From the NCBI GenBank assembly GCA_016714985.1, contig JADKBS010000034.1:21934-85933 (forward strand): DNA of 64,000 nucleotides. Direction: 5' to 3'. The notes beneath the pieces were generated by a model. That model saw only the letters and a program-made list of their open reading frames with translations, was not told where the DNA came from and did not search any database. Both the position numbers and the translations under genes were made by a program. Position 1 is the stretch's first letter. Each line of letters opens with the position of its first letter. This DNA comes from Saprospiraceae bacterium. Its GTDB lineage: Bacteria; Bacteroidota; Bacteroidia; Chitinophagales; Saprospiraceae. Positions 1 to 9,938 of the stretch are shown here, piece by piece.

Positions 1-296
1 GTTTCTTCGTTGAAGCCGTAGCCTTTTTCCGGGTCAACGGAGAAGACGGGGATGACCTTCAGCAACCTGCCGGAAGGGAGGCCATAGGCCGCTATTTGCC
101 CGCTGAAACCGCCGGACATGAAGGCATAGAACTCGTCGTATTGGCCGGGGGCCACATAGACTTTTGAAGCGGCGTTTCCACTTAATGCTCCGGTCGTGGT
201 GCCTTGGTTGGCTTTGCCACAGCTCGACAGCACGAACACAAGGGCCGCCATTGCTGCAAGCAATAAGTTTGAAAGCTGGTTTGATTGTTTTTTCAT
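1..296 (-). CDS. nosZ: Nitrous oxide reductase NosZ, N-terminal fragment (clade II, Sec-type)
   Basis: Periplasmic copper enzyme reducing N2O to N2, the last step of denitrification. Only the first 98 codons are present; the gene runs off the left edge. The start ATG is at 296. It opens with a Sec/lipoprotein-type signal (hydrophobic stretch ending in LSSC), not a twin-arginine signal, which is the clade II pattern. It continues into the NosZ beta-propeller start with the motif SGGFSGQIAAYGLPSGR and PVFSVDPEKGYGFNEE, typical of clade II NosZ. The cytochrome c gene lies 117 bp upstream on the same strand and is probably co-transcribed, as c-type cytochromes often are in clade II nos clusters. 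Confidence 0.93.
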   Translation of the reverse strand, partial: MKKQSNQLSNLLLAAMAALVFVLSSCGKANQGTTTGALSGNAASKVYVAPGQYDEFYAFMSGGFSGQIAAYGLPSGRLLKVIPVFSVDPEKGYGFNEE

Positions 297-346
297 ATCA
301 AGAATTGATTTTCAAATGAAGAAGATTGTTGGTGATGACTAACAAG

Positions 347-405
347 TAGTGATTGGTGAACAATGATTATGGGGGTGGGGACTAATCACAGTTCACCAAT
401 CACTA
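347..405. repeat. Intergenic hairpin between cytochrome c gene and nosZ
   Basis: A perfect 15-bp inverted repeat (TAGTGATTGGTGAAC at 347-361 and its complement at 391-405) with a 29-nt loop lies between the two reverse-strand genes. There is no T-run on the reverse strand, so it is more likely an RNA-processing or stabilising hairpin or a dispersed repeat than a terminator. Confidence 0.6.
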
Positions 406-413
406 ATCACTTT

Positions 414-887
414 TTACAGCGTCCTGAAATACTCCAGCACCTGCCGTGCCTCGTCCTGCGTGAGGTTCTGGTTGGCCATTGGCGAGCCGTTGAACTCCAT
501 GAGCAGCTTTTTGGCGATGGGGTCTTCCTTCACCATTTTCTCAGGTGCGAGAATCATGTTCATGACCCATTCTGGCGAGCGGCGGTCAAGGATGCCCTTA
601 GGCGCTGGGCCGATGAACTTCTCGGTGGGCTTATGGCAGGCGGTACATTTTGCTTCGTAAATGGCCTTTCCCTTGTCGGCCAAGGCTTGGTCAACGCTTG
701 CACCGAGTTCTACGGAGGTAACAGGGCCAACACCTTTGTTGGTCATCGGGTCTGGCTCTTCGGCCACCATTGATTTTGGCTTTGCGGAAGAATCACCTGT
801 GGCGGCTGCTTCTGTTTTGTCGGAAGAGCAGCCAAAGGCCGCAAGGAGGACGATAATCGTGAGTAGGTTTAACACTGAATTCTTCAT
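414..887 (-). CDS. Lipoprotein c-type cytochrome, upstream of nosZ
   Basis: 157-residue exported monoheme cytochrome c. The N-terminus is a signal peptide ending in the lipobox AAFGC, so the protein is probably anchored to a membrane facing the periplasm. One heme site, CTACH, sits at about residue 82, followed by a methionine-containing C-terminal part (MANQN) that could give the distal ligand. Its position directly upstream of nosZ suggests that it delivers electrons to NosZ; this is inference from context. A candidate Rrf2-type operator lies about 45 bp upstream of the start (931-946). Confidence 0.85.
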   Translation of the reverse strand: MKNSVLNLLTIIVLLAAFGCSSDKTEAAATGDSSAKPKSMVAEEPDPMTNKGVGPVTSVELGASVDQALADKGKAIYEAKCTACHKPTEKFIGPAPKGILDRRSPEWVMNMILAPEKMVKEDPIAKKLLMEFNGSPMANQNLTQDEARQVLEYFRTL

Positions 888-930
888 GATTAGCTCATTT
901 TGATTGGTTGCGAATTTTTAAAATGAATTT

Positions 931-946
931 CGGATGTTTTTATCCT
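931..946. promoter_or_regulatory. Candidate Rrf2-family operator upstream of the cytochrome c/nosZ operon
   Basis: CGGATGTTTTTATCCT matches the palindrome AGGATAAATTTATCCT (perfect copy at 24503) in both half-sites. It lies 44 bp before the start of the reverse-strand cytochrome gene. Assigned by motif recurrence only. Confidence 0.5.
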
Positions 947-1036
947 TTATTGGATGCGGCAAAGGTTGCCTGACTGCGTTGATTGAAAGATGAGGATTAT
1001 CAGGGTGGTTGCTGATATTTATCACTAGAAAAAAAA

Positions 1037-1052
1037 AAGGTATTTTTATCCT
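1037..1052. promoter_or_regulatory. Candidate Rrf2-family operator upstream of the first Rrf2 gene
   Basis: AAGGTATTTTTATCCT keeps the right half-site (TTTATCCT) of the recurring palindrome and a degenerate left half. It is 71 bp before the ATG at 1124, consistent with autoregulation. Confidence 0.4.
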
Positions 1053-1123
1053 AATTTGCGAAGTTTGCGGCCACCAGATTCGGAAACAGGCTGTCCGGGC
1101 GGTGTTCATTCAATCATTGAGCT

Positions 1124-1534
1124 ATGTTCACAAAGAGTTGCCAGTATGCCATTCGGGCAGTAATTTATATGACAGGACAAAAGGCCCATACCAAGAACAT
1201 GGGTGTAAAGGAAATCGCCGATGCGCTGCAAGTGCCGCAACAGTTCCTCGCCAAGATTTTGCAGCAGCTTTCAAAACACAACCTTATCAGTAGCGTGAAA
1301 GGCCCGAACGGGGGCTTCTACCTCGGTGAGGCTAATGCCCATGTTTCCTTATTGGATATTGTGGAATGTATAGATGGAAAGGGGGCGCTGACGAGCTGCA
1401 TCTTGGGGATGCCGACTTGTTCGAGCGAGCACCCGTGCCCGTTGCACCACCATTTTTATGGGAGCCGGGAAGGATTGAAAACTACACTCTCGACCTGTTC
1501 GATTGACGGGATGCTCAACGGGAAGGTCTGCTAA
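1124..1534 (+). CDS. Rrf2 family transcriptional regulator (NsrR/IscR-like), copy 1
   Basis: 136-residue winged-helix regulator. The N-terminus MFTKSCQYAIRAVIYM and the recognition-helix region VPQQFLAKILQQLSKHNLISSVKGPNGGF are typical of the Rrf2 family. Three cysteines at C92, C99 and C105 (C-x6-C-x5-C) match the Fe-S ligand region of NsrR/IscR proteins, which sense NO or redox state through the cluster. Its place between the nosZ operon and the denitrification genes suggests a nitrogen-oxide sensor. The gene opens 71 bp after a candidate operator. Two paralogues with the same cysteine spacing are at 10144 and 24959. Confidence 0.88.
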   Translation: MFTKSCQYAIRAVIYMTGQKAHTKNMGVKEIADALQVPQQFLAKILQQLSKHNLISSVKGPNGGFYLGEANAHVSLLDIVECIDGKGALTSCILGMPTCSSEHPCPLHHHFYGSREGLKTTLSTCSIDGMLNGKVC

Positions 1535-1571
1535 AACTCCAAAAACTGTTGCCAAGCCATCGAACCAACGC

Positions 1572-2752
1572 ATGAACGGAACTTGGAGCAAAATAAGCCT
1601 GCTGTTTTTGCTGGTCATTGCACTGGTAGGTACTTTGATGCGGCTTTCCCCGTTCCTGCACCTCCCGTTGGCTTATGACCACCTGCTCCATGCCCACTCG
1701 CACACCGCTTTTCAGGGCTGGGTCTATACGGCCATGATGCTCTTATTGGCCAACCTTTTTTTATCAAAAGAACAAATCCAATCAGGAAAATACGCCCCCC
1801 AATTCAAGCTGACCGTCGTGGTCATCGTCGGGGTGCTGGTCTCCTTCGCCATGCAGGGCTACGGGCTGTACTCCATTGTATTCTCCACGATGTTCCAATT
1901 GCTCAATTACTGTTTCATCTTCCGGTTTTTTAAGGACGCCCGGCAACTGCCAGCCTCCATTTCCTTGCGTTGGGTGAAAGCAGGGCTGAGGTTGGGACTG
2001 CTCTCTTCCCTTGCCCCTTTTGCCATTGGGGCGCTCTCGGCCAAGGGAATGGGCGGTAGCGAGGCGTACCAATCGGCGGTCTATTTCTTCCTGCACTTCC
2101 AGTACAACGGCTGGTTCCAGTTCGTGGCGGTGGGGCTGTTCTTTAAATGGCTGGAGATGGACGGCGTGGGCTTTGATGCAAAAATGCAAAGCTATTTTAT
2201 GCTTTGTTCACCATCGCAGTCATACCTGCATACTTGCTTTCACTCCTGGGCATGAGCTTTGGCCGGGTGGTTTGGGTGCCTGCGGCAATAGCGGCGCTGT
2301 TGCAGATGCTGGGCCTTTGGGCTTTTTACCGAATGATGGATGGCAGCGCAAAGGCCTGGTTTTCAACGAAAAACAAATGGGTGCAAGCCTTCCTTTGGTT
2401 TGCTGCTGGCTCGTTCTTTTTGAAGTATATCCTCCAGTTTCTATCCGTTTTCCCACCCATTCAGGAAGTGGCATTTTCCTACCGGAACCTCATCATCGGC
2501 TACCTGCACCTTTGCCTGTTGGGAGGCATCACCTGCTTTTTTATCGCCTTGTTTTTTGAACTGAAATGGCTCGAACTGCGGAAAGCCACCAAAATTGGCA
2601 GCGCATTGTTCCTGATTGGCTTCTTGGCAACCGAGGCGCTGCTGGGCGCCAGCGGAATGGGGTGGGGGAGTGCGCTGATGCCCTTGCTGCTGTTCAGTGG
2701 GTTGATGGCGGTGGGGATTGCCTGCTTCTTGACGAGGGCTAACGGGCGATAA
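1572..2752 (+). CDS. Multi-pass membrane protein, interrupted by a frameshift
   Basis: About 393 residues in two frames: an N-terminal part from the ATG at 1572 that would stop at 2255, and a C-terminal part that continues from about 2204 to 2752. Joining them requires one extra base near 2202-2206 (a T-run, CTTTG), giving a seamless membrane protein with roughly ten helices. An early helix carries HAHSHTAFQGW, resembling the heme-ligand helix of heme-copper oxidases (compare MHGHLAFWG in the NorB here), but there is no complete oxidase active site. The exact family is not recognised. The gene follows the Rrf2 gene by 37 bp, so they may be co-transcribed. The break may be a sequencing indel or a real lesion. 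Confidence 0.7.
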
Positions 2753-2798
2753 ACGAAAGTGGAAAGAACCAGTTTTGTGGTGTACTTCTCCCCATTCG

Positions 2799-5700
2799 TC
2801 ATGCCCTTCCACCAAACCGCTCCTTCACCCTGTCCACCAAATAATACATCATCGGCACCAAATACACCGTCAATATCAGCGAGGAAAGCAGGCCACCGAT
2901 GATGACCCAAGCCAAGCCGTTTTTCCATTCGCTGGCGGTGCCCTTTTGCCAAGGCGATGGGCAACATTCCGATAGCCATTGCCAAAGTGGTCATCAAAAT
3001 CGGGCGCATCCGCTCTTTGCCAGCTTGTATCAATGCTGCACGATAATGCAAGCCTTCGGCTTTGAGTTGGTTGGTGAAATCCACAATCAAGATGGCGTTT
3101 TTCGTCACCAAGCCCATGAGCATTATCAAACCCAAAAGGGCGAACAGGCTTAAATTATTGAGGGATAGGTTCAGCGCCAAAAACGCACCGATTGCCGCCA
3201 CGGGTATCGAAAACAGCGCAACAAAAGGATACACAAAACTATCGTACAAAGCGACCATAATCAGGTATATCAACAAAAACGAAATCGCCAGCACGCTCCC
3301 CAATGCCCCAAAACTGTCGTTCTGCCTTTTGATGTCGCTTCCCCAAGTGAGGCTAATGCCTTCGGGCAAAGGGTTTTCTTTGAGGTAAGCCACCACATCG
3401 TCCGCCACCGTACCCGAAGGTCTGCCCAAAGCATCGGCAGTGAGGGTGATAGCGGGCTGTCGGTCTTTGCGTTCCAGAAGTGAGGGCGTGCGGTCTTTTA
3501 CGACTTTGGCAAATTGAACCACCTGCACGGGCATGCCCATTGGATTTAGGATGTTTAGGCGGCTTACGTCCTCATAATTTTGGCGGTCAAAATCTGCCAG
3601 CCATATTCTGATAGGGTACTCTGTTCCGTTCTCCGTGAGGCTGGCATCGTCGTTTCCCGTAAATGCGATTCGGAGGTTTTGCCCCGTGTATGCGGTGTTC
3701 AAGCCCAAGCGTTGCATCCGGTCTTTGTCCGGCAAAACCTGGTATTCGGGGCTGCCTTCCTCTACTGACAATTGCACGTTGTCGGCGCCGGGGATGCCTT
3801 GCACCACTTCTTTGAGCAGCTTGCCAGTCTCCATGACCTGCTTCAAATCGCTGCCGCTCAACGTCATTTCCACAGGGGCAGAACGGGGCACCAAGCCCAA
3901 TGTCGCCATTGAAAAACGGATGTTGGGATATTGTTTTTGCAAGCCATTGCGGAGGCGCAACATGAAGTCTTCCGTTCTCAAATTTTGCAGTTCTTTTTTA
4001 TCCTTCAACTGTACCGTAAATTCCGTTTTATAGGACACACCCACGCCCAAACTGCCGATGCCCGTGCTCGGCCCGCCCACGTTGCTGAACAGGGTTTTTA
4101 CCTCGGCTTGTGCCAAAATATGCTTTTCTATTTCCCTTGAAACGGCATCATTGCGTTGAATGGAAGTGCTTTTATCAAACTCCAAGGCAAAGCGGAATTT
4201 TCCCTGGTCGCCCGTCGAAATCAACTCCTTGCCGATGATGCCCTGTTTCATCACGCCCAGCGTCATGGCAAAAAGTGCGAGTACGATGCCCGTAAAAACC
4301 AATTTATGATTCAGCACCCAATCCAGTTGCCTGCCATACCACTCGATGAAACGGTGCAATATTTTTTCAAAACCAATCAAAAAGCGGTTGAAAAAATTGG
4401 TCGGCTGCAAATCCTCTTTTTTGCCGATGCGGGAAGCCAGCCACGGCGTGAGCGTGAAACCGACCAATAAACTGGTCAACGTGGACGTGATGACCACCAC
4501 CGAAAACTGTTTCAGCATATCCGCCACAAACACCTGCAAGAACAAAATTGGCAGGAATACCACCACGTCCACCAGCGTGATGGACAATGCCGAAAAGCCG
4601 ATTTCCATCCGCCCGTCCAAAGCTGCTTTTCGCTTTTCCTTGCCCATGTCCAAGTGCCGCTGGATATTTTCCAAAACCACCACCGCATCGTCCACGAGGA
4701 TGCCAATAATCAGCGACATGGCCAAAAGCGTCATCAGGTTGAGCGTGTAGCCGAGTATCCACATGACCGCAAAAGCGGTAATCAGCGAGGTCGGAATGGC
4801 TACTATGACGATGAATGAATTTCTGAAACTGCGCAAAAACAAGAGCATCACCAAGGACACTAGGATGACTGCCAACATCAAATCCACCACCACGCTGTCC
4901 ACGGCGGCAATGGTGTTGTCGGTGCTATCGTCGGCTATTGCGAACTTTATCCCATGTTGGGCATTTTGCTTCTCAATTTTTTCAAATGCGCTGCGCACCG
5001 CTTTCGAGACGTCCACAGCGTTTGCATCCCCTTGTTTTTTTAGCAAAAGCCCGATGCCGTTTTTGCCGTTGAAACGGCTCACCGAAGTCACCTCCCGGAT
5101 GCCGTCCGCCACTTCCGCCACGTCTTTCAGGTAAACCGGGCTGTTGGGCATGGGCATGGCTACCTGTACGCTGCGCAACTGGTCGAGCGTGTTGAACTTG
5201 CCGACCAATCGCACCGAATTGGTTTCGGTATCGGTTCGCACGTTCCCTGCGGGCAAATCCAGGCCCGCACGGTTGATGGCATCTACTACCTGCAACAGCG
5301 AAACCCGATAGTAATTCAGTTTTTCCTGGTTGATTTTGACCTGTATTTCCCGCTCTTCGCCGCCCAACAGGGTGATTTCCGCCACGCCTTTCAATTGCTG
5401 TATTTGCGGCAAGTACTCGTCTTTCATTTTTTGATAAAACCCGGGGGCGGGCAAATCGCTCGTGGCGCTCACCGACATAATCGGCAAATCATTGGGGGAG
5501 ACCTTGCTCATCACGGGGCTTAATATATCGGCGGGCAAATCCTTTCGTATATTGTCTATATAACGTTGGGCATCCTGCATGGCTTGGTCGAGGTCGGTGC
5601 CGTAATTCAGGTTGGCGATGATGACCGAGGCATTGGGCAAGGATTTGGTGACCAAATAATCCACGCCTTCCAGGTTGGACAATGCATCCTCGATTTTTCG

Positions 5701-5892
5701 GGAAACAGAGGTTTCCACCTCATCGGGTGTTGCGCCTGGATAGCCCGTGCGGATGACGACAACGGGTTGGTTGAAATCGGGCATCAATTCGTAACTCAAA
5801 TTTTTGTAACCAATGATGCCGAGTAGCGCAAACACGCTGAACAACACGATAATCAGCGAAGGACGATTGATGGATATTTCCGTGATATTCAT
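2799..5892 (-). CDS. RND efflux transporter inner-membrane subunit (AcrB/MexB-like, HAE1/HME type)
   Basis: About 1030-residue proton-driven pump of the resistance-nodulation-division family. It starts MNITEISINRPSLIIVLFSVFALLG, has the usual first helix, the large porter loops, a middle block of helices (LVDDAVVVLENI motif) and the C-terminal helices with GLVTKNAILIVDF. The frame is broken near 2936-2942: one extra base converts ALAKGTASEWKNG into a shifted reading that runs into the neighbouring gene. Restoring it gives a normal end (LVDRVKERFGGRA) at 2799. It is the last gene of a reverse-strand efflux operon with the adaptor and TolC genes. The substrate is unknown. Confidence 0.9.
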
Positions 5893-5898
5893 AGCCGA

Positions 5899-6747
5899 TT
5901 AGTTTTTGGTGGTTAATGCTATTTTTCCAAACATCCCCGCCCTAAGCGCATGATTTGAAATATTTTTGACCGTAAATTGAATGGGAAAACTATTGCCCAT
6001 ATTGGCTTTGCTCGCTATCAGGCTGACCTTGCCCATGATTTTATTATTGGGAAAAACGTCTGCGACAATTTCATGGCTTTGTCCGGTTTTGAAATATTTC
6101 AAATCGTTTTCGGGCACGTTTATGGTGAATTTCAATTGCCCAATATCAAGGATATGCAACAGCGGAACGCCCGGTGCCGCAAAGCCGCCTACTTCATTTA
6201 ATTTACCATAAACAATTCCATTGAAAGGGGCTTTGATACTGGTTTTATTGATTTGCTCCTTAATGGTCGCCCGCTGAACTTGGGCGGATTTCAATCCCAA
6301 TTGGGCTTTTTCCAACTGAACGCCCTGCACCGCATCGGCTTTTGCCAAAATGGAATAGCGGTTCACATCAGCCGTCAAGCCCTCGATTTGTACGTCCACC
6401 GATTGCAATTGCAGTTGCAAAAGCGCATCGTCCAATCGCACGAGGGTTTGCCCTTTGGTCACAATGCTACCCGCATCTACGGTGATTAGGTTGATTTTGC
6501 CTTGTGTTTCTGCGCTGATTTTGGTTTCCCGAAAAGGCTCAAAACTGCCCGTGAAAACAAGGGTGCCCGCATCGGCTGGTGGTGTTGACGAAGCGGTATT
6601 GTCAATCAAATCAGGCGTTTCCGTTGGGTTGTGGTGATATACACGCTCTTCAGCGGTGGCTTTGTTCTTTTTTAGTTTGAACGCGATGCCGCCGAAAATG
6701 CCAATCAAAATGATGGCGGTCAATAAGTAGAACAGTATCTTTTTCAT
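5899..6747 (-). CDS. RND efflux periplasmic adaptor (membrane fusion protein)
   Basis: 282 residues. It has an N-terminal membrane anchor, then the split lipoyl/barrel-sandwich domain (AETQGKINLITVDAGSIVTKGQTLVRLDDALL), a short alpha-hairpin, and the second lipoyl half (IKAPFNGIVYGKLNEVGGF) followed by a beta-barrel. This is the standard HlyD/AcrA layout. It connects the RND pump to the TolC channel. The stop is 7 bp before the RND gene and the TolC gene ends 4 bp upstream, so the three are one transcription unit. Confidence 0.9.
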   Translation of the reverse strand: MKKILFYLLTAIILIGIFGGIAFKLKKNKATAEERVYHHNPTETPDLIDNTASSTPPADAGTLVFTGSFEPFRETKISAETQGKINLITVDAGSIVTKGQTLVRLDDALLQLQLQSVDVQIEGLTADVNRYSILAKADAVQGVQLEKAQLGLKSAQVQRATIKEQINKTSIKAPFNGIVYGKLNEVGGFAAPGVPLLHILDIGQLKFTINVPENDLKYFKTGQSHEIVADVFPNNKIMGKVSLIASKANMGNSFPIQFTVKNISNHALRAGMFGKIALTTKN

Positions 6748-6750
6748 TGT

Positions 6751-8070
6751 TTAGTTTTTGATTGAACCAGAAGCTTTTTTCAGTTCCAAATCGGCTTTCA
6801 AATACTCGACAAGGGCATTGAGGTAATTGGTTTGTGCTTCTCGCAAAGCATTGTCCGCCAATAAAATATCGGCAATGGTCGCCATGCCCTGTTGCTGTTG
6901 CACGAGCGTTTGCTGAAAGACCGAATTGGCCAATATGATTTGTTGCTGCGTGGCTGGGACATTTCCCTGGGCGGTATTTTTTTGCAAAATGGCGTTGGCA
7001 ATTTGCAGGTCGTACTGCGCCTGAACCTGTTCGGATTGCAGGCGATTGCCCGTTATTTCGACCTCTTTTTGTGCGATTTTAAAATGGGTGGTTCTGTTCC
7101 AAATCGGGTACGTCGCCTGTGCGCCAATAAAGCCGATTGGAAATACTTTGAAAAATGGGTCGGGCTGTTTGAAGTACCCAAAACCCGTCAAACCATAATT
7201 GGCTACAATGGAAACGGTGGGCAATTTTGATTTTCTCAGCAAATCCAATTCGTTCAACAAAAGGCGGTTTTGTACCTGCACCATGCGGGCATCCACCGAC
7301 GGCGAAACGGGATAATCCGCCCGGCTTTCATGTTCGATGTTCTTTGGAACGGACAGCGGCGCACTCAAATCCTTGCCCATGAAAAAATTCAGCCCGTTGA
7401 GCACCTGCGCCAGTTTGCCGTCCAACTGCGAGCGTTGGGATTGCAGTTGCGCTTGTTGGAGTTGGATTTTGCTTACGTCCGTTCCTTTTGCCAAGCCCTG
7501 TTGTCGCAGCAATTGCATGTTGTTCAAAAGCCGCTGCACATTGACCAAATTACTGTCCACGAAAAGTATTTGGTGCTGCAATATTTGGGCATTGTAATAC
7601 AAATTAGTCACTTCAAATATGACCTGTTCTTCGCTTTTCTCAACTTGTAAACCGCCCATTTCCGCAGCAATTTCCGCCCCTTTGATGCCCGCTTTGATTT
7701 GCGGATTGTAAACCGGCATCGCCAATTGCAGGTTTGCACCGAGGTTGTGCGGCACGCCGAATTGCGCCTCTTTAAATTGCCCTTCTGGTGCTGTTGGATT
7801 AAATGTTGACAAAGGCATTAACTGGAAAGGCAGATTGGTGAAATATTTATAATCCGCCGATGCCGTCGCCTTTGGCAAAAGGTTCGACTTCGCCTCTTGT
7901 TGCCGCAGTTCATTCAGCCCGAGGATATTCCTGCCGACTAGCAGGCTTTTGTTGTTGAGCAAAGCCGTTTCGACGCATTGGCCGAGGCTCATGGCCTGAG
8001 GCTGTGCGGATAGAACGGTTATGGACGCCAAGGCAAAAACAACCAATGTCGTTGTGAGGATATTTTTCAT
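6751..8070 (-). CDS. TolC family outer membrane efflux protein
   Basis: 439 residues with a signal peptide (FALASITVLSAQPQ) and two repeated long-helix halves typical of the outer-membrane factor family, such as ALLNNKSLLVGRNILGLNEL near the N-terminus and NAILQKNTAQGNVPATQQQI in the second half. It forms the outer-membrane channel of the tripartite pump encoded just downstream. Confidence 0.9.
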   Translation of the reverse strand: MKNILTTTLVVFALASITVLSAQPQAMSLGQCVETALLNNKSLLVGRNILGLNELRQQEAKSNLLPKATASADYKYFTNLPFQLMPLSTFNPTAPEGQFKEAQFGVPHNLGANLQLAMPVYNPQIKAGIKGAEIAAEMGGLQVEKSEEQVIFEVTNLYYNAQILQHQILFVDSNLVNVQRLLNNMQLLRQQGLAKGTDVSKIQLQQAQLQSQRSQLDGKLAQVLNGLNFFMGKDLSAPLSVPKNIEHESRADYPVSPSVDARMVQVQNRLLLNELDLLRKSKLPTVSIVANYGLTGFGYFKQPDPFFKVFPIGFIGAQATYPIWNRTTHFKIAQKEVEITGNRLQSEQVQAQYDLQIANAILQKNTAQGNVPATQQQIILANSVFQQTLVQQQQGMATIADILLADNALREAQTNYLNALVEYLKADLELKKASGSIKN

Positions 8071-8111
8071 AAAAATTGCGTCAGGTTGCTGAGTATAAAA
8101 ATCAAGATTGC

Positions 8112-8399
8112 TTATTGAATAAGAAGCAGCACAGCGTCATCCAGCCCGGTGAGCTTATGGGTGGTATGAGCGGGTATCTTCACGAAGTCCAAGGGCTGGC
8201 CAAGCGACTCCCATCGTCCTTCCTCATCGTAAGCCACACTGCCCGACAGCAGCACGAGCAGTGCATCGGTCATGCTCTGGTGTTCCTTCAGTACAGCGCC
8301 TTTTTTAATATTGATTAGCGTGGCGGAGGCTGTGGCCTTCAGCACGTTTTTGGTGGACACACCTTTTTCGGTCGATGCAAAAAGTTCGAGTAGGTTCAT
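8112..8399 (-). CDS. Small cupin-fold protein
   Basis: 95 residues with a single cupin barrel pattern: GAVLKEHQSMTDALLVLLSG for the first motif and PLDFVKIPAHTTHKL for the second, including the His-rich turn. Such proteins bind metals or small ligands; no specific role can be assigned. The start overlaps the stop of the upstream lipoprotein gene in an ATGA, so it is translationally coupled and part of the TetR-efflux operon. Confidence 0.75.
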   Translation of the reverse strand: MNLLELFASTEKGVSTKNVLKATASATLINIKKGAVLKEHQSMTDALLVLLSGSVAYDEEGRWESLGQPLDFVKIPAHTTHKLTGLDDAVLLLIQ

Positions 8400-8815
8400 T
8401 GAAAATAGGTTTGGTAAGTGGAAAGATGTTGTTTCAATTGGCTGATGGCAGCTTCGCTTTCCGTCGCTGGCCCTTCTCCGATTTTTTCAAAAAGCGGCTT
8501 CATGGGCAGCAGGTAGTTGTGCAGTTGGTTGTGCCCCTCGCCCGTCATGGTGCAGGCTTTGAAGATGCCCTGAAAGGCTGCCTCCAGTTCTTCCTGCAAG
8601 GACTCACGACTGGCATCATCGGCGGTTTTGCCCTCGTATTTTGCGAGGATTGCCTGCATCTCGGCAATGCCGGAACTTGTTTCAGGGTTAGCTTGCCAGG
8701 GCTGCCCATTGTCGAGCACGAGCGGGGGTATGTCGCCGCCGCTGTGGTTGTGGCCACCGCAGGACTGTAGGAGGAACGGAAGGGCCAAAAGGAGGAAAAA
8801 CGGTGCTTTTTTCAT
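8396..8815 (-). CDS. Lipoprotein of unknown function
   Basis: 139 residues. The signal peptide ends at the lipobox LLQSC, followed by a histidine-rich GGHNHSGGD segment that could bind metal. The rest is predicted to be helical. No family is recognised. It sits between the TetR regulator and the cupin gene in the efflux operon. Confidence 0.75.
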   Translation of the reverse strand: MKKAPFFLLLALPFLLQSCGGHNHSGGDIPPLVLDNGQPWQANPETSSGIAEMQAILAKYEGKTADDASRESLQEELEAAFQGIFKACTMTGEGHNQLHNYLLPMKPLFEKIGEGPATESEAAISQLKQHLSTYQTYFQ

Positions 8816-8821
8816 GTTGCA

Positions 8822-9409
8822 TTATTTTTTTGAAATGAGGGAAATGAGGTAGCCGATATGTTTTTGCCCTTCGGCTTTCACGTCAAAGCTGAGACCGGAA
8901 ATATGCCACCGGAGCATCAACAAGCGGAAGGAGCCAAGCAATATATGGGTCAGCTCTGCGGCTGGTACGTCATCGGTGAAAGCTCCGTCCCGTTGTCCAT
9001 CTGCTACAATGCCTCCTATCGTATCCCGCATGAGTGAGATTAGTTGTAGGATGCCAGCATTGACGGAAGGGCTATAGGCCAACATCCCTTCCGAAAAAAC
9101 TGCCGTCAAGAAATGGGGATTGTCACAGAGGAATTCGAGTTGGCTCTTGAAGAGCAGCCGCAGCCGCTCGCCAGCCTGCTCGCTTTGGGATGCATTGACC
9201 GCAGCCAGCCTTTCAGAAATCACCCCGTGCAAGTATTGGAGCAATGCAGCAATGATTTCCTCCTTGCTGCTGTAATGACGATAAAGGGCAGATTCGGCAA
9301 AGCCTACCTTCATCGCAAGGTTCTTGGTGGTCAGGCCACCGATGCCCCGCTCGCTGAGCAGCGCACCGGCCGCAGTCAAGATTTCGAGCTTGCGTTCATT
9401 GATATCCAT
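8822..9409 (-). CDS. TetR/AcrR family transcriptional regulator
   Basis: About 195 residues with an N-terminal helix-turn-helix (ILTAAGALLSERGIGGLTTKNLAMKVGFAESALYRHYSSKEEII), the hallmark of TetR repressors, and a divergent ligand-binding C-terminal domain. I chose the ATG at 9409 (MDINERKL); an upstream TTG at 9418 would overlap the preceding gene. It lies in the operon that it probably controls, through the palindrome at 9915-9928. Confidence 0.88.
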   Translation of the reverse strand: MDINERKLEILTAAGALLSERGIGGLTTKNLAMKVGFAESALYRHYSSKEEIIAALLQYLHGVISERLAAVNASQSEQAGERLRLLFKSQLEFLCDNPHFLTAVFSEGMLAYSPSVNAGILQLISLMRDTIGGIVADGQRDGAFTDDVPAAELTHILLGSFRLLMLRWHISGLSFDVKAEGQKHIGYLISLISKK

Positions 9410-9410
9410 A

Positions 9411-9818
9411 TTATGCAACTTGTTTCAGGTTGAAAAACGAGATGCCCAGCCAAAGCACGGCAGTGGTCATGGAGGCGGCACCAATCAGCACGAATACGGG
9501 CGGTGCTCCCAAATAGACTTCTGCGAGGATGCCCAGCGGCATCAACATTCCCGTCAATGCGAGCCACCCAATGATTTTGGCCTTTTGGATGCGTTCGCCA
9601 AAGTGCAGCAGCAAGTAGCCGATGACGATGTTCAGGAAAGCAAACAGGTTGCCATGCACGTGTGCCAGCCTCGACTCAAAATGCCTGCCTGTTGTGTACT
9701 GCGCAATCCATTCTTCTTTGCCTGGTGCGAAATCACGCAGGTAGATAAGCAGGAAGCCGTAAGCCATGAAGAAGCCCATGAGGAGGAAGCCGGTCGAAAG
9801 ATTGTTCTTGCCTGTCAT
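9411..9818 (-). CDS. Small four-helix membrane protein
   Basis: 135 residues with four predicted membrane helices. The second helix begins with RLAHVHGNLFAF, a histidine pair at a membrane edge that could bind heme or metal. The exact family is not recognised. It is the first gene of the TetR-efflux operon, immediately behind the TetR-type operator and a -7 box. Confidence 0.75.
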   Translation of the reverse strand: MTGKNNLSTGFLLMGFFMAYGFLLIYLRDFAPGKEEWIAQYTTGRHFESRLAHVHGNLFAFLNIVIGYLLLHFGERIQKAKIIGWLALTGMLMPLGILAEVYLGAPPVFVLIGAASMTTAVLWLGISFFNLKQVA

Positions 9819-9914
9819 TTTGATTGTTTTTAGCGCTTAGGAGAGTGGGGCTTGGGAACAAATTGGATTCGTTCACAAACTTTCACGCTGCTAAAAAGTG
9901 AGTAAAATAAAGTA

Positions 9915-9938
9915 AGTGAATATTCACTCACAAATATA
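9915..9938 (-). promoter_or_regulatory. TetR-type operator overlapping a Bacteroidota promoter
   Basis: A perfect 14-bp palindrome AGTGAATATTCACT (9915-9928) lies just downstream of a -7 box TATATTTG on the reverse strand (9931-9938). This is a good position for repression of the 9818-to-2799 operon by the TetR protein encoded in it. Confidence 0.7.
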
